NCBI GenBank assembly: GCA_017461585.1 | Contig: JAFTYM010000031.1 | Span: 40,601-104,600 of the forward strand | DNA: 64,000 nt | Direction: 5' to 3' | From: Oscillospiraceae bacterium | Lineage (GTDB): Bacteria; Bacillota; Clostridia; Oscillospirales; Oscillospiraceae | Shown here: positions 23,875 through 33,005 of the stretch, in pieces | Position numbering within the stretch: position 1 is the stretch's first letter | Layout of the letters: each line of letters begins with the position of its first letter | Made by a program: the position numbers and the translations under genes | Notes under the pieces: model-generated | Seen by the model: the letters and a program-made list of their open reading frames with translations, nothing else | What the model was told of the DNA's origin: nothing | Database searches by the model: none

Positions 23875-25803
23875 ATGAGCAAGAAGCCATTTTACATCAC
23901 AACACCGATCTATTATCCGTCGGACAAACTGCATATTGGACACACTTACTGTACTGTTGCCACAGACGCAATGGCACGTTATAAGCGAATGTGCGGTTAT
24001 GATGTGCTTTTCCTCACAGGAACAGATGAGCACGGACAGAAAATTGAGGAGAAGGCCAAGGCAAAGGGCATAACTCCCCAGCAGTTCGTTGACGATATCG
24101 TAGAGGGCAAGGGCGGTATCCTTGACCTGTGGAAGCTGATGAACATTTCCAACGACCGTTTTATCCGCACCACAGATGATTACCACGTTGCCGCTATTCA
24201 GAAGATCTTCAAGAAGATGTACGACAAGGGCGACATCTACAAGGGCTCTTACAAGGGTATGTACTGCACACCCTGTGAGTCTTTCTGGACAGAGAGCCAG
24301 CTGGTGGACGGCAAGTGTCCCGACTGCGGCAGAGAAGTACACCCTGCAGAAGAGGAAGCATACTTCTTCCGCCTCTCCAAGTACGCTCAGCCCGTACGTG
24401 ACCTTCTGACACAGACTGATTTCCTTGAGCCCAAAAGCCGCGTAAACGAGATGGTAAACAACTTTATCGATGCAGGTCTTGAAGATTTGTGTGTATCCCG
24501 TACCAGCTTTACATGGGGCGTTCCCGTAGACTTTGACCCCGGTCATGTTGTCTATGTTTGGGTAGACGCGCTTTTCAACTATACAACAGCTCTCGGCTTT
24601 ATGAACGACAAGTACGACGATTTTGAAAAGTACTGGCCTGCAGACGTCCACTATGTGGGTAAGGAGATCGTAAGATTCCACTCCATTATCTGGCCTGCAA
24701 TGCTCATGAGCATGGAGATGCCCCTGCCTAAGAAGGTCTTCGGTCACGGCTGGCTGAACTTTAACGGCGAGAAGATGTCCAAGTCCCGCGGAAACGTGGT
24801 TGACCCCTATCTCCTGGCTGAGAGATACGGCGTGGATGCGCTGAGATTCTTCCTCATGCGTACATTCCCCTTCGGCTCTGACGGCAACTTCACAAATGAG
24901 CTGCTTATCTCCACGATCAACACAGACCTTGCAAACGATCTGGGCAACCTTGTTTCCAGAACAGTTGCAATGGTTATCAAATACTTCGGCGGTCAGCTGC
25001 CTGTAGAGCGCGAAGCTGATCCTCTTGACGACGAGCTTGTTGCAATGGCAGCAGCGCTTCGTGGCAAGTATGCAGAATTTATGGATGCTTATGCTCCCCA
25101 CAGCGCACTTTCCGAGACATTCAAGCTCATCTCCAGAGCTAACAAGTATATCGACGAAAACGCACCCTGGGTACTGGCTAAGGATGAGAGCAAGAAGACA
25201 CGTCTTGCAACTGTAATGTACAACCTGCTGGACGTTATCCGCATCGCTGCAACACTCCTTGTTCCCTTTATCCCCGGAAGCTGCGAGAAGATTTTCTGCC
25301 AGATCGGCGCATCGAGTGACGTTGCAACATGGGAAAACGCGGCCGAGTTCGGAAAGCTGCCTCTTGATGTAACAGTAGTAAAAGGAGAGACTCTGTTCCC
25401 CAGAATCGACATGAACAAGGAGCTGGAAGAGCTTGAAAAGCTCAGTGCACCTCCCGCACCTGCAGTTCCCGAAGTTCCTGCCTGCTCAATTGACGATTTT
25501 GCAAAGGTACGCATGCAGGTCTGCAAGGTACTCACATGTGAAAATGTAAAGAAGAGCGAAAAGCTTCTGAAGTTCACTCTTGACGACGGCAGCGGAACAC
25601 CCAGACAGATTCTGTCCGGTATTGCAAAGTTCTATAAGCCCGAAGAGCTTATCGGCAAGACCATAGTTGCCATCACAAATCTGCCCCCCAGAAAGATGAT
25701 GGGTCAGGAGAGCAACGGCATGATCATCTCTGCTGAAAAAGACGGAAAGCTGAATCTTCTTATCCTTGACGATGCTATCCCTGCAGGCGCAGAGCTTTGC
25801 TAA
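23875..25803 (+). CDS. metG: Methionyl-tRNA synthetase
   Basis: A 642-residue class I synthetase charging tRNA-Met. HIGH-type motif in KLHIGHTYC near the N terminus, four zinc cysteines (CTPC...CPDC, residues about 131-150) and KMSKS in GEKMSKSRGN are intact. Residues about 540-642 form the EMAP-type tRNA-binding domain (DFAKVRMQVCKV...NLPPRKMMGQESNGM). ATG 23875 follows AAAGGAGGAAGG; an upstream in-frame ATG at 23833 lies inside the promoter. Single gene with its own promoter. Confidence 0.97.
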   Translation: MSKKPFYITTPIYYPSDKLHIGHTYCTVATDAMARYKRMCGYDVLFLTGTDEHGQKIEEKAKAKGITPQQFVDDIVEGKGGILDLWKLMNISNDRFIRTTDDYHVAAIQKIFKKMYDKGDIYKGSYKGMYCTPCESFWTESQLVDGKCPDCGREVHPAEEEAYFFRLSKYAQPVRDLLTQTDFLEPKSRVNEMVNNFIDAGLEDLCVSRTSFTWGVPVDFDPGHVVYVWVDALFNYTTALGFMNDKYDDFEKYWPADVHYVGKEIVRFHSIIWPAMLMSMEMPLPKKVFGHGWLNFNGEKMSKSRGNVVDPYLLAERYGVDALRFFLMRTFPFGSDGNFTNELLISTINTDLANDLGNLVSRTVAMVIKYFGGQLPVEREADPLDDELVAMAAALRGKYAEFMDAYAPHSALSETFKLISRANKYIDENAPWVLAKDESKKTRLATVMYNLLDVIRIAATLLVPFIPGSCEKIFCQIGASSDVATWENAAEFGKLPLDVTVVKGETLFPRIDMNKELEELEKLSAPPAPAVPEVPACSIDDFAKVRMQVCKVLTCENVKKSEKLLKFTLDDGSGTPRQILSGIAKFYKPEELIGKTIVAITNLPPRKMMGQESNGMIISAEKDGKLNLLILDDAIPAGAELC

Positions 25804-25818
25804 AAAACGTATAAGCTT

Positions 25819-25848
25819 GTACCCCGCTTGCCGTTCTAAGCGGGGTAC
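25819..25848 (+). terminator. Hairpin after metG
   Basis: An 11-bp perfect stem GTACCCCGCTT / AAGCGGGGTAC follows metG; the T-run is weak. Confidence 0.6.
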
Positions 25849-25894
25849 ATTGGTATAAGGATTCACGTGAACAGTTTGAAAGGAGAAACTGTAT

Positions 25895-26911
25895 ATGAAA
25901 ACCGTAACACTGGGCAAAACAGGATTAGTCGTAACAAAAAACAGTTTCGGTGCGCTGCCTATCCAGCGAATCTCCGAAAAGGATGCAGTTTACCTGCTGC
26001 AGAAGGCATTTTACAACGGTATCAACTATTTTGACACAGCAAGAGCATACACAGACAGCGAGGTAAAGCTGGGCGAGGCTTTTAAGCACACACGCGACAG
26101 AATTGTCATCAGCACAAAGACAGGCGCACAGAATGCAGATGGCTTCTGGAAGGATCTTGAGACAAGCCTTCGCAATCTGAAGACAGACTACATAGATATT
26201 TACCAGTTCCACAACCCCTCTTTCTGTCCCAAGCCGGGCGGAGAGGACGGACTTTACGATGCAGCGCTTGAAGCTCAGCGTCAGGGCAAGATCCGCTTCA
26301 TCAGCATTACAAACCACCGCCTTGCAGTTGCAAAGGAAGCTATCGAGTCCGGACTTTACGCAACTCTCCAGTTCCCCTTCTGCTATCTGGCAACGGAGAA
26401 GGATCTTGAAATCGTGGAGCTGACAAAGAAGGCGAACATGGGCTTTATCGCTATGAAGGCTCTCTCCGGCGGACTTATCACAGACTCCGCGCTGGCTTAC
26501 GCATACCTTGCACAGGAGCAGTTTGATCACGTTGTACCTATCTGGGGTGTACAGCGCGAGAGCGAGCTGGACGAGTTTCTTTCCTACAACGAAAATCCCC
26601 CTGCACTAACCGAGGAGAGACTTGCACAGATTGCAAAGGATAAGGAGATGCTCTCAGGCGATTTCTGCAGAAGCTGCGGCTACTGCATGCCCTGCACAGT
26701 TGGCATCGAGATCAACAACTGCGCAAGAATGAGTCTTCTTTTAAGACGCGCTCCTACCGAGGCTCACCTCACTCCAGAGTGGCAGGCAAAGATGATGAAG
26801 ATCGAGGACTGCGTAGACTGCGGAAAGTGCCTTTCCAAATGTCCTTACGGACTTAACACTCCCGAGCTTCTGAGAAAGAACCTTGCGGATTATAAGACAT
26901 TTTTGAAGTAA
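25895..26911 (+). CDS. Aldo/keto reductase with C-terminal 4Fe-4S domain
   Basis: A 338-residue protein. Residues 1-240 form an aldo/keto reductase barrel with the catalytic tetrad visible as D (FDTARAY), Y (same block), K (ISTKTG) and H (YQFHNP). Residues about 255-330 carry CRSCGYCMPC and CVDCGKCLSKCP, a ferredoxin-like tail found in many clostridial members. It probably reduces a carbonyl using NAD(P)H, with the cluster giving ferredoxin coupling or structural support. ATG 25895 follows AAAGGAGA. Single gene between two terminators. Confidence 0.88.
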   Translation: MKTVTLGKTGLVVTKNSFGALPIQRISEKDAVYLLQKAFYNGINYFDTARAYTDSEVKLGEAFKHTRDRIVISTKTGAQNADGFWKDLETSLRNLKTDYIDIYQFHNPSFCPKPGGEDGLYDAALEAQRQGKIRFISITNHRLAVAKEAIESGLYATLQFPFCYLATEKDLEIVELTKKANMGFIAMKALSGGLITDSALAYAYLAQEQFDHVVPIWGVQRESELDEFLSYNENPPALTEERLAQIAKDKEMLSGDFCRSCGYCMPCTVGIEINNCARMSLLLRRAPTEAHLTPEWQAKMMKIEDCVDCGKCLSKCPYGLNTPELLRKNLADYKTFLK

Positions 26912-26919
26912 ATAAACTT

Positions 26920-26948
26920 AAAACCCGACCTGCCACAGGTCGGGTTTT
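26920..26948 (+). terminator. Terminator after aldo/keto reductase
   Basis: A 13-bp perfect stem AAAACCCGACCTG / CAGGTCGGGTTTT with loop CCA. Confidence 0.85.
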
Positions 26949-26984
26949 GTTGATGTGAGTTTGTAGGACATGGATTTACAAAAC

Positions 26985-27038
26985 TTCAACAAAAATTGAA
27001 TTTCAGTTGAACTTTGCTTGAAACACATCCTTTATACT
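26985..27038 (+). promoter_or_regulatory. Response-regulator box and promoter, site 1
   Basis: TTCAAC at 26985 is followed by TTGAA at 26996, 27007 and 27018, all exactly 11 bp apart, as for PhoB/OmpR-type direct repeats. TATACT at 27033-27038 lies 15 bp after the start of the last repeat and serves as -10. This fits activation of the response regulator gene by its own product. See the matching site at 28861-28914. Confidence 0.65.
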
Positions 27039-27088
27039 TAGCCGATAATATGTTAAAATAAGATAATCTCACCAAAGGGGAGCTTTGA

Positions 27089-27760
27089 ATGCTTAAGATA
27101 CTTATTGCAGAGGACGACCGCGAGCTTCGTCAGCTGTTTTCTCATGTGCTTACAAAAAACGGGTATACGGTAAAGGGCGTTTCTGACGGCAAAGAGGCGC
27201 TGTCCGCGCTGGATAATGACTATTACGATGTCATAATCTCTGATATTATGATGCCCGTTATGGACGGTTACGAATTTGTAAGCCAGCTCCGGGAGTCAGG
27301 CAATACAACGCCTGTTCTTATGATTACCGCAAAGGATGCCTTTGACGATATGCGCATGGGATTTCTTTCCGGCACGGACGACTACATGGTAAAGCCCATA
27401 AACGTCAATGAAATGGTTTTGCGTGTGGGTGCTCTTTTGAGAAGGGCCCAGATGATAAATGACAGACGTCAGGTCATCGGCGAAACGGTTTTGGAGTGTG
27501 ACTCCCTTACTGTGATCGTAGACGGAAACAGCATGATTCTTCCCCAGAAAGAGTTCATGCTCCTGTATAAAATGGCATCCTTCCCCGGGCGCATTTTTAC
27601 ACGCCAGCAGCTTATGGATGATATATGGGGCTACGACTCAGACAGCGATACCCATACGGTTGATGTACACATCGGCAGACTTCGTGAGAGATTCCGTGAC
27701 AGCAAAGATTTTAAAATAGTAACCATCCGCGGAGTTGGTTATAAGGTGGTCAAGGTATGA
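27089..27760 (+). CDS. OmpR-family response regulator
   Basis: A 223-residue regulator with a receiver domain (acidic D9-D10, phosphorylation site D52 in SDIMMP, Lys in MVKPI) and a C-terminal winged-helix DNA-binding domain (FTRQQLMDDIWGYDSDSDTHTV). ATG 27089 follows AGGGGAG. Its last 4 bp overlap the kinase start. The preceding 11-bp-spaced repeats suggest autoregulation, and the same pattern before 28943 suggests a lipid-synthesis target. Confidence 0.95.
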   Translation: MLKILIAEDDRELRQLFSHVLTKNGYTVKGVSDGKEALSALDNDYYDVIISDIMMPVMDGYEFVSQLRESGNTTPVLMITAKDAFDDMRMGFLSGTDDYMVKPINVNEMVLRVGALLRRAQMINDRRQVIGETVLECDSLTVIVDGNSMILPQKEFMLLYKMASFPGRIFTRQQLMDDIWGYDSDSDTHTVDVHIGRLRERFRDSKDFKIVTIRGVGYKVVKV

Positions 27761-28821
27761 AGCAGGCTGCAAAACTGCGTGAGGCGTTTGAGCATATACG
27801 AAATAAAAACAATGTATTCAGCCTGCGTGCAAGACTTGTTGTCCTTGTTGCTGCGGAGGTCGTCGGCAGCGTTCTTTTGGCTGTAGGTGTTGCATGGCTT
27901 TTGGAGGTTCTGCTGCCGGATACGGTAAGGATACCTCTGATTTTAGAGCTCGTTGTGTTCAGCCTCCTCATAGGAAGTCTTATAACGACCTTTATGTCCA
28001 AGCTGTTTTTCGACCCAATAAAAAAGCTGGGCGATGCTATGGAAAAGGTTGCCGACGGTGATTTTACCGTGCAGATAGAGACAAAGTCCTCGTCAAAGGA
28101 GATTCAGGAGATATATTCGGGTTTTAATCTTATGACCCATGAGCTCAATGCGACGGAGGTTCTGCAGACGGACTTTGTTTCAAATGTCTCCCACGAGTTT
28201 AAAACGCCTATAAACGCCATAGAAGGATATACAATGCTCCTTCAGGGTGGAGAGGGACTGGACGAAGATCAGCAGCAGTATGTTGAAAAAATCCTTTTCA
28301 ACACAAAGCGGCTTTCAGACCTTGTGGGAAATATCCTGCTGCTGTCAAAAATCGAAAATCAGACGATTCAGACGAATCAGACGAAATACCGCCTTGACGA
28401 GCAGATACGCCAGTCGATCGTTGCGCTGGAGCCTGAGTGGAGCGAGAAGGAAATTGAGTTTGATGTTGATATGGAGAATATCGAGTATACAGGCAACGAA
28501 GGGCTTATGCGCCATGTCTGGGATAATCTCATCAGCAACGCCATCAAGTTTAATCCTGTGGGCGGTTTTGTGCGCATTATGCTTGAGCAGCAGGATGACA
28601 GGATAGTGTTCACCATAGAGGACAGCGGTCCCGGAATTTCCGATGAAGCCACAAAGCATATTTTCGATAAGTTCTATCAGGGTGACAGCTCCCATAAAGA
28701 AGAGGGCAACGGTTTGGGACTTGCTCTGGTAAAGCGTATTCTCGCGATAGCAGGCGGAGAGATTTTCGCTGAGAATATTCAGAACGGCGGCTGCAGATTT
28801 ATCGTAACATTGAAAGCATAG
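27757..28821 (+). CDS. Sensor histidine kinase with HAMP domain
   Basis: A 354-residue membrane kinase. Two membrane helices lie in residues about 25-80 with almost no extracytoplasmic loop, so it probably senses membrane or intracellular state. A HAMP domain (about 82-135), H146 in SHEFKTP, the N box DNLISNAIKFNP and the G boxes DSGPGIS and GNGLGLAL follow. Overlap with the regulator gene (ATGA) shows they form one unit. The short sensor resembles envelope-stress kinases. Confidence 0.94.
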   Translation: MKQAAKLREAFEHIRNKNNVFSLRARLVVLVAAEVVGSVLLAVGVAWLLEVLLPDTVRIPLILELVVFSLLIGSLITTFMSKLFFDPIKKLGDAMEKVADGDFTVQIETKSSSKEIQEIYSGFNLMTHELNATEVLQTDFVSNVSHEFKTPINAIEGYTMLLQGGEGLDEDQQQYVEKILFNTKRLSDLVGNILLLSKIENQTIQTNQTKYRLDEQIRQSIVALEPEWSEKEIEFDVDMENIEYTGNEGLMRHVWDNLISNAIKFNPVGGFVRIMLEQQDDRIVFTIEDSGPGISDEATKHIFDKFYQGDSSHKEEGNGLGLALVKRILAIAGGEIFAENIQNGGCRFIVTLKA

Positions 28822-28825
28822 TATT

Positions 28826-28862
28826 AAGACATCGCATTTTTTTTGATGCGGTGTCTTTTTTT
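28826..28862 (+). terminator. Terminator of two-component operon
   Basis: AAGACATCGCAT / ATGCGGTGTCTT (one G-U pair) with T-rich loop and a following T-run. Confidence 0.8.
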
Positions 28863-28914
28863 CAACAAAAATTGACGCTGAGTTGAGGATTTGTTAATTT
28901 TTGCAAGCTATGCT
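28861..28914 (+). promoter_or_regulatory. Response-regulator box and promoter, site 2
   Basis: TTCAAC at 28861, then TTGAC at 28872, TTGAG at 28883 and TTAAT at 28894, again spaced exactly 11 bp. TATGCT at 28909-28914 sits 15 bp after the last repeat start, the same geometry as site 1. Transcription would begin near 28921. Confidence 0.65.
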
Positions 28915-28942
28915 TAAGAAAAAAAGGGAGTTGCAGTACAAA

Positions 28943-29491
28943 TTGAAAAACAGAAAAATACTGACTATTCCGAACATAATTACATTTTTCCGTATCTGCC
29001 TTATTCCGGTTATCCTGAAACTTTACTGTATAGACAGAGACTACGTCGGTGCCGCGATTGCCATTGCCGCATCGGGACTTACGGACGTGGTGGACGGAAT
29101 AATCGCCAGAGAATTCAATATGGTAAGTGATCTGGGAAAAGCCCTTGATCCTGTTGCCGATAAGCTGACACAGCTGGCGGTTATGGTATGTCTGGTATCG
29201 CGGTTTCACCTTATGATAATTCCTGTTGCGATAATCGCAGTAAAAGAGCTCGTCACAGGAGTTATGAGTCTTGCGGCTGTGAAAAAGAGCGGAAAAGTTG
29301 AGGGGGCAGTGTGGCACGGAAAACTCAATACCGTGATTTTATACGCGGTAATGGTACTGCATGTGATTTGGATAGGCATTCCTTCAGCAGTATCATGTGT
29401 TCTGATAGTTCTGAGTTCATGTATGATGATATTTTCGGCAGTTATGTATTTTAGGCGTAATATGAAAGCTTTGGGGAAGGATAAAAAATGA
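28943..29491 (+). CDS. CDP-alcohol phosphatidyltransferase (PgsA-like)
   Basis: A 182-residue membrane enzyme with the family motif D-x2-D-G-x2-A-R...G-x3-D-x3-D (DVVDGIIAREF...GKALDPVAD) near residues 48-75 and several hydrophobic helices. It couples a CDP-activated lipid to an alcohol, most likely glycerol-3-phosphate as in phosphatidylglycerophosphate synthase. Start TTG 28943 is preferred (GGGAG at 28926-28930, typical N terminus); in-frame TTG 28901 and ATG 28910 fall in or before the predicted -10. It overlaps the kinase gene downstream (ATGA at 29488). Confidence 0.85.
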   Translation: MKNRKILTIPNIITFFRICLIPVILKLYCIDRDYVGAAIAIAASGLTDVVDGIIAREFNMVSDLGKALDPVADKLTQLAVMVCLVSRFHLMIIPVAIIAVKELVTGVMSLAAVKKSGKVEGAVWHGKLNTVILYAVMVLHVIWIGIPSAVSCVLIVLSSCMMIFSAVMYFRRNMKALGKDKK

Positions 29492-30339
29492 ACAGAAAAT
29501 GTGTACTGTTTAATCCGAAAGCGGGAAATAATAAGTGCTGTGATGAGATAGATGTTCTATGGGCTGCTTATGATGAGGTCGATTATTACGATATTACACG
29601 TATTGTAAGCTATGAGCAGTTTTTTGCAGAGCTTGACGAAACGGATGACATCATCCTCTGCGGCGGTGACGGAACGTTGAACCGCTTTGCAAACGATATA
29701 TGCGGACTTGAAATCAAAAATGATCTTTATCTTTATCCCGTGGGCAGCGGAAATGATTTTGCACGGGATTTGGGACACGGCTTCGGAGATGCTCCGAATT
29801 TTCGTATAAACGGATATTTGAAAAATTTGCCGCGAGTAACCGTCAACGGAAAAGAGTGCCTGTTTCTTAACAATGTAGGATTCGGTATAGACGGTTATTG
29901 CTGTGAGGCAGGCGACAAATACCGCGAAAACGGGAAAAAAGCCGATTATACCGCAATTGCAGTAAAAGGGCTTTTAAATGGATTTAATCCTGTGAATGCC
30001 GCTGTTACAGTAGACGGAGTGCGGCATGAATTCAAAAATGTGTGGCTTGCACCCACCATGTTCGGCAGATTTTACGGAGGCGGAATGATGCCGACGCCCA
30101 ATCAGAACAGGAAGTCAAATGACAGGACGCTCTCTGTAATGATAATGCATGGAAGCGGAAAATTAAAAACACTTATGATATTTCCGAAAATCTTCAAAGG
30201 TACTCATGTGAAGTATAAAGACTATGTGGAGATACTTACGGGAAAAGAGATTACCGTGGAGTTTGACAGACTTGCGTCTGTGCAGATAGACGGAGAAACA
30301 GTTTTGAATGTCACATCATATACTGCGGTTATAGATTGA
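29488..30339 (+). CDS. Diacylglycerol/lipid kinase family protein
   Basis: A 283-residue DAGK-catalytic-domain protein. NPKAGNNK near the N terminus and GGDGTLNRF near residue 58 form the nucleotide site, and PVGSGNDFARDLG near 88 completes the family signature. It probably phosphorylates a lipid such as diacylglycerol in the membrane-facing cytoplasm. Overlap with the phosphatidyltransferase gene and 16-bp spacing to the hydrolase make a three-gene lipid operon, probably controlled by the two-component system upstream. Confidence 0.9.
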   Translation: MNRKCVLFNPKAGNNKCCDEIDVLWAAYDEVDYYDITRIVSYEQFFAELDETDDIILCGGDGTLNRFANDICGLEIKNDLYLYPVGSGNDFARDLGHGFGDAPNFRINGYLKNLPRVTVNGKECLFLNNVGFGIDGYCCEAGDKYRENGKKADYTAIAVKGLLNGFNPVNAAVTVDGVRHEFKNVWLAPTMFGRFYGGGMMPTPNQNRKSNDRTLSVMIMHGSGKLKTLMIFPKIFKGTHVKYKDYVEILTGKEITVEFDRLASVQIDGETVLNVTSYTAVID

Positions 30340-30355
30340 TAAAGGAGCGTGTAAA

Positions 30356-31330
30356 GTGGAAAAACGCACAAAGAGAATAATACTGGGAGCGGGAACTGCT
30401 GCAGTTGGTGCTGCGGTTTTCGGATTGATCCATAATTTTACGCTGAATAATCTTGTGAAAATCGCTATCGGTCGCGAGATACCAAAAATAGTGACCAAAA
30501 ACGGGGACAAATCTCCGGTTGCAGGTGAAGAACTGTCTTTTAAAACCCATCCTGAGGTTATAGAGGGAAGGGAATATCTTGAAAACTGCGGCTGTGAGAC
30601 AGTTGAAATAACAAGCTTCGACGGACTGAAGCTGGTAGGGCATTGGTATGCAGGCGAAAACCCAAAGCGGGTGATAGTGGCAATGCACGGCTGGAGATCG
30701 TCGTGGTGCAGCGATTTCGGTGTTATATCGCGGTTTTGGCATGAGAACGGTTGCGCCGTCCTCTATGCAGAGCAGCGCGGGCAGGGAAGCAGCGACGGCG
30801 AGTATATAGGCTTCGGTCTTTTGGAGAGGTATGACTGCCTTGAGTGGATAAAGTGGGTCTGCGATAAAACTGACCTTCCCGTATATCTTGCAGGCGTTTC
30901 CATGGGGGCAGCCACGGTTATGATGACATCAGGCTTTGAGCTTCCTGAAAATATCCGCGGAATCATAGCAGACTGCGGATATACCTCGCCCAAGGCAATA
31001 TGGAAGCACGTGGTGGAGAATAATCTGCATCTGCCCTACGGGCTTTACAGCTCGGGCGTTGATGAGGAGTGCAGAAAAAAGATACAGCATGGCTCAGATG
31101 ACTACTCCTGCATGCAGGCTCTCGAAAAATGTAAGATCCCCGTGCTGTTTATCCACGGATCTGACGATAAATTCGTTCCCGTTGAAATGACCTATGAAAA
31201 CTATAAGGCGTGTGCATCTGAAAAACGGCTGTTTATAGTTCCCGGGGCAAGCCACGGCATGAGCTATATGACAGACACCGCAGGATATCAGCGGGAAATA
31301 CTGGAATTCTGGGCAGATAATGACAAATAA
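30356..31330 (+). CDS. Membrane-anchored alpha/beta hydrolase
   Basis: A 324-residue serine hydrolase. A hydrophobic N-terminal segment (about residues 7-28) probably anchors it to the membrane. The nucleophile is Ser in GVSMG (about residue 182), with acid in HGSDDKFVP and His in PGASHGMS; HGWRSS forms the oxyanion region. Start GTG 30356 follows AAAGGAG. As third gene behind two phospholipid enzymes it may act on lipids or peptides at the envelope, but the substrate is unknown. Confidence 0.85.
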   Translation: MEKRTKRIILGAGTAAVGAAVFGLIHNFTLNNLVKIAIGREIPKIVTKNGDKSPVAGEELSFKTHPEVIEGREYLENCGCETVEITSFDGLKLVGHWYAGENPKRVIVAMHGWRSSWCSDFGVISRFWHENGCAVLYAEQRGQGSSDGEYIGFGLLERYDCLEWIKWVCDKTDLPVYLAGVSMGAATVMMTSGFELPENIRGIIADCGYTSPKAIWKHVVENNLHLPYGLYSSGVDEECRKKIQHGSDDYSCMQALEKCKIPVLFIHGSDDKFVPVEMTYENYKACASEKRLFIVPGASHGMSYMTDTAGYQREILEFWADNDK

Positions 31331-31331
31331 A

Positions 31332-31361
31332 AAGCAGGCATATCATGTGATATGCCTGCTT
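31332..31361. terminator. Bidirectional terminator
   Basis: A 14-bp perfect stem AAGCAGGCATATCA / TGATATGCCTGCTT with TG loop between convergent genes. Confidence 0.8.
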
Positions 31362-31367
31362 GATTAT

Positions 31368-32369
31368 TTATTCGTTAGATTCTTCTTTTTTAGCTTCGTT
31401 TTCAGCCATTATCTCACGGACACGCTGGCGGTCTTTTTTCGTTGCTTTGCGGAAGATGAGGATTACAACAGCGATTACTACTGCGAGAATGATGATAACG
31501 GGGAAGTTGACGACGATGAACTTGAATAGGTTCTTGAAGAAACGGCCGATATTGTCGAATGTGTTCTTCAGGCCGTCACCGATCTCCTGCCAGTAGGTGC
31601 GCTGGACAGGTACTTGAACCGTCAGCTCCTTGACCTCGCTGATATAGAGTGTAACTGTGCTGTAGTTCACCTTGTTGTCCCAGTTCTTGAGCTGAGATGT
31701 AAGGCTCTCGATATTGTAGCGCACCTCGGAAAGACGCTCCTCAATGGCGATCATCTCTTCAACGCTTGTTGCCTTTTCGAGCATGGCAAGAAGACGGTCT
31801 TCCTCGATACGGTAAGTATCAAGACGTGACTGGGTGTCAATATACTGAGTTGTGATGTTGTCAACGCTGGAGTTGATGCTGATCACATTTCCGAGAACGT
31901 CGAGGCTTGATGTAAGTGCGGAGTAATACTCACGGGGAACGCGGATGGTGAACTCTGCCACGCGGTAGCTTTGATGTCCGTAAAACTCTGTGGAGTAGGA
32001 TTTGCCTGTGACGTAGGAGTTTTCGATGAATGCGTTGTACTGCTCCAAAAGTCCGTAGACTTTTTCAACGCTGCCGTCAAAATCAATGGTCTCGATGTCT
32101 GCATGGGCGGTGTAGATGATCTTTTCGGACATATCCACCTGCACACCGGAGATGATAGCAGAGCCGGGCTCGCCTGTAAGGGTATCCGTTGTGTAGGAAT
32201 AGTCCGCTTCCATGTCAAAAGACTCCTCGGAAGCTTCGGGGGAACCGCCGTAGGATCCGCTGGAAGTGCCGTTGTCGTATGCCGCTGAGTCTTTTGCTGC
32301 ACCGCCGCAGCCTGTGAGACATACCATTATCAAAATAACTGCCAGAATAAGCGATAATCTCTTTTTCAT
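31368..32369 (-). CDS. DUF4349 lipoprotein
   Basis: A 333-residue secreted lipoprotein with signal peptide and lipobox LTGC (Cys near residue 21), a low-complexity Ser/Gly linker, a DUF4349 domain (about 85-265) that contains a predicted coiled coil (RLDTYRIEEDRLLAMLEKATSVEEM), and a C-terminal membrane helix (about 283-308) followed by a basic cytoplasmic tail. The family is widespread in Firmicutes and its job is not known. ATG 32369 follows GGAGGG. It lies downstream of the thioesterase gene by 89 bp on the same strand. Confidence 0.9.
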   Translation of the reverse strand: MKKRLSLILAVILIMVCLTGCGGAAKDSAAYDNGTSSGSYGGSPEASEESFDMEADYSYTTDTLTGEPGSAIISGVQVDMSEKIIYTAHADIETIDFDGSVEKVYGLLEQYNAFIENSYVTGKSYSTEFYGHQSYRVAEFTIRVPREYYSALTSSLDVLGNVISINSSVDNITTQYIDTQSRLDTYRIEEDRLLAMLEKATSVEEMIAIEERLSEVRYNIESLTSQLKNWDNKVNYSTVTLYISEVKELTVQVPVQRTYWQEIGDGLKNTFDNIGRFFKNLFKFIVVNFPVIIILAVVIAVVILIFRKATKKDRQRVREIMAENEAKKEESNE

Positions 32370-32458
32370 TTTTATCCCTCCATTAAATTTATGCCTTATG
32401 TTCTTATAGACGTAATCGGGTGAAAAATGTTCCGCATTATTTGAAAATTTTTGAAAAA

Positions 32459-32929
32459 TTATTCTTCCATGGCTTTATAGATGAAATATCGCCCTTCGGC
32501 ACGGTTGACGATAGTGTCCTCATCGCCCTCTATCCAGCCTTTACATATAAAATCCACAGTATGACGGGCGGAGGCCACGGCAGTTGCCTCTACAACAAAG
32601 GTGCTGCCACAGGGTACGGCTTTCAAAAACTCAAAATTCATGGTCAGGGTAGGGGACATGACGCCGCCTTGATGCCAGCGCGCCATAATGCCCATAGTTA
32701 TGTCGTACGCCATGGAGATTATTGCGCCGTGGGCGATTCCTGATGTGTTCAGCATGCCCTCTCTTATGGGGTAAGCTACCGTAAGAGACGGCGTTTCGGG
32801 GTCACAACGAACAACAGAGGGACGGAAAACTGCGCTGGGCAGATCGGGACGCTCTTCTGTTATATATTTTAAATAGCCTTCTATTGTCTCCCGCATCTTT
32901 TCGGGAGTGTCATTGGGAAAACCGAACAT
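32459..32929 (-). CDS. PaaI-like hotdog-fold thioesterase
   Basis: A 156-residue hotdog-fold protein. NTSGIAHGAIISMAYDITMG is the central helix block with the conserved His-Gly and Asp, as in PaaI/YbgC-type acyl-CoA thioesterases. Start ATG 32929 has GGAGG at 8 nt; the in-frame TTG 32944 overlaps that ribosome site. It hydrolyses some acyl- or aryl-CoA; the substrate is not visible. Divergent from DUF2325. Confidence 0.85.
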   Translation of the reverse strand: MFGFPNDTPEKMRETIEGYLKYITEERPDLPSAVFRPSVVRCDPETPSLTVAYPIREGMLNTSGIAHGAIISMAYDITMGIMARWHQGGVMSPTLTMNFEFLKAVPCGSTFVVEATAVASARHTVDFICKGWIEGDEDTIVNRAEGRYFIYKAMEE

Positions 32930-33005
32930 TTTTAAAACCTCCAAGTTTGTATATTTAGATTATAAGTGCTGCATGAGAAAATTTAAATAGTTTTTTCGTT
33001 TTATA

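Noticed and set aside
23845-25101. 418-codon open frame opposite metG
   Set aside because: Shadow of metG in codon register; Cys/His/Val-rich translation without motifs.
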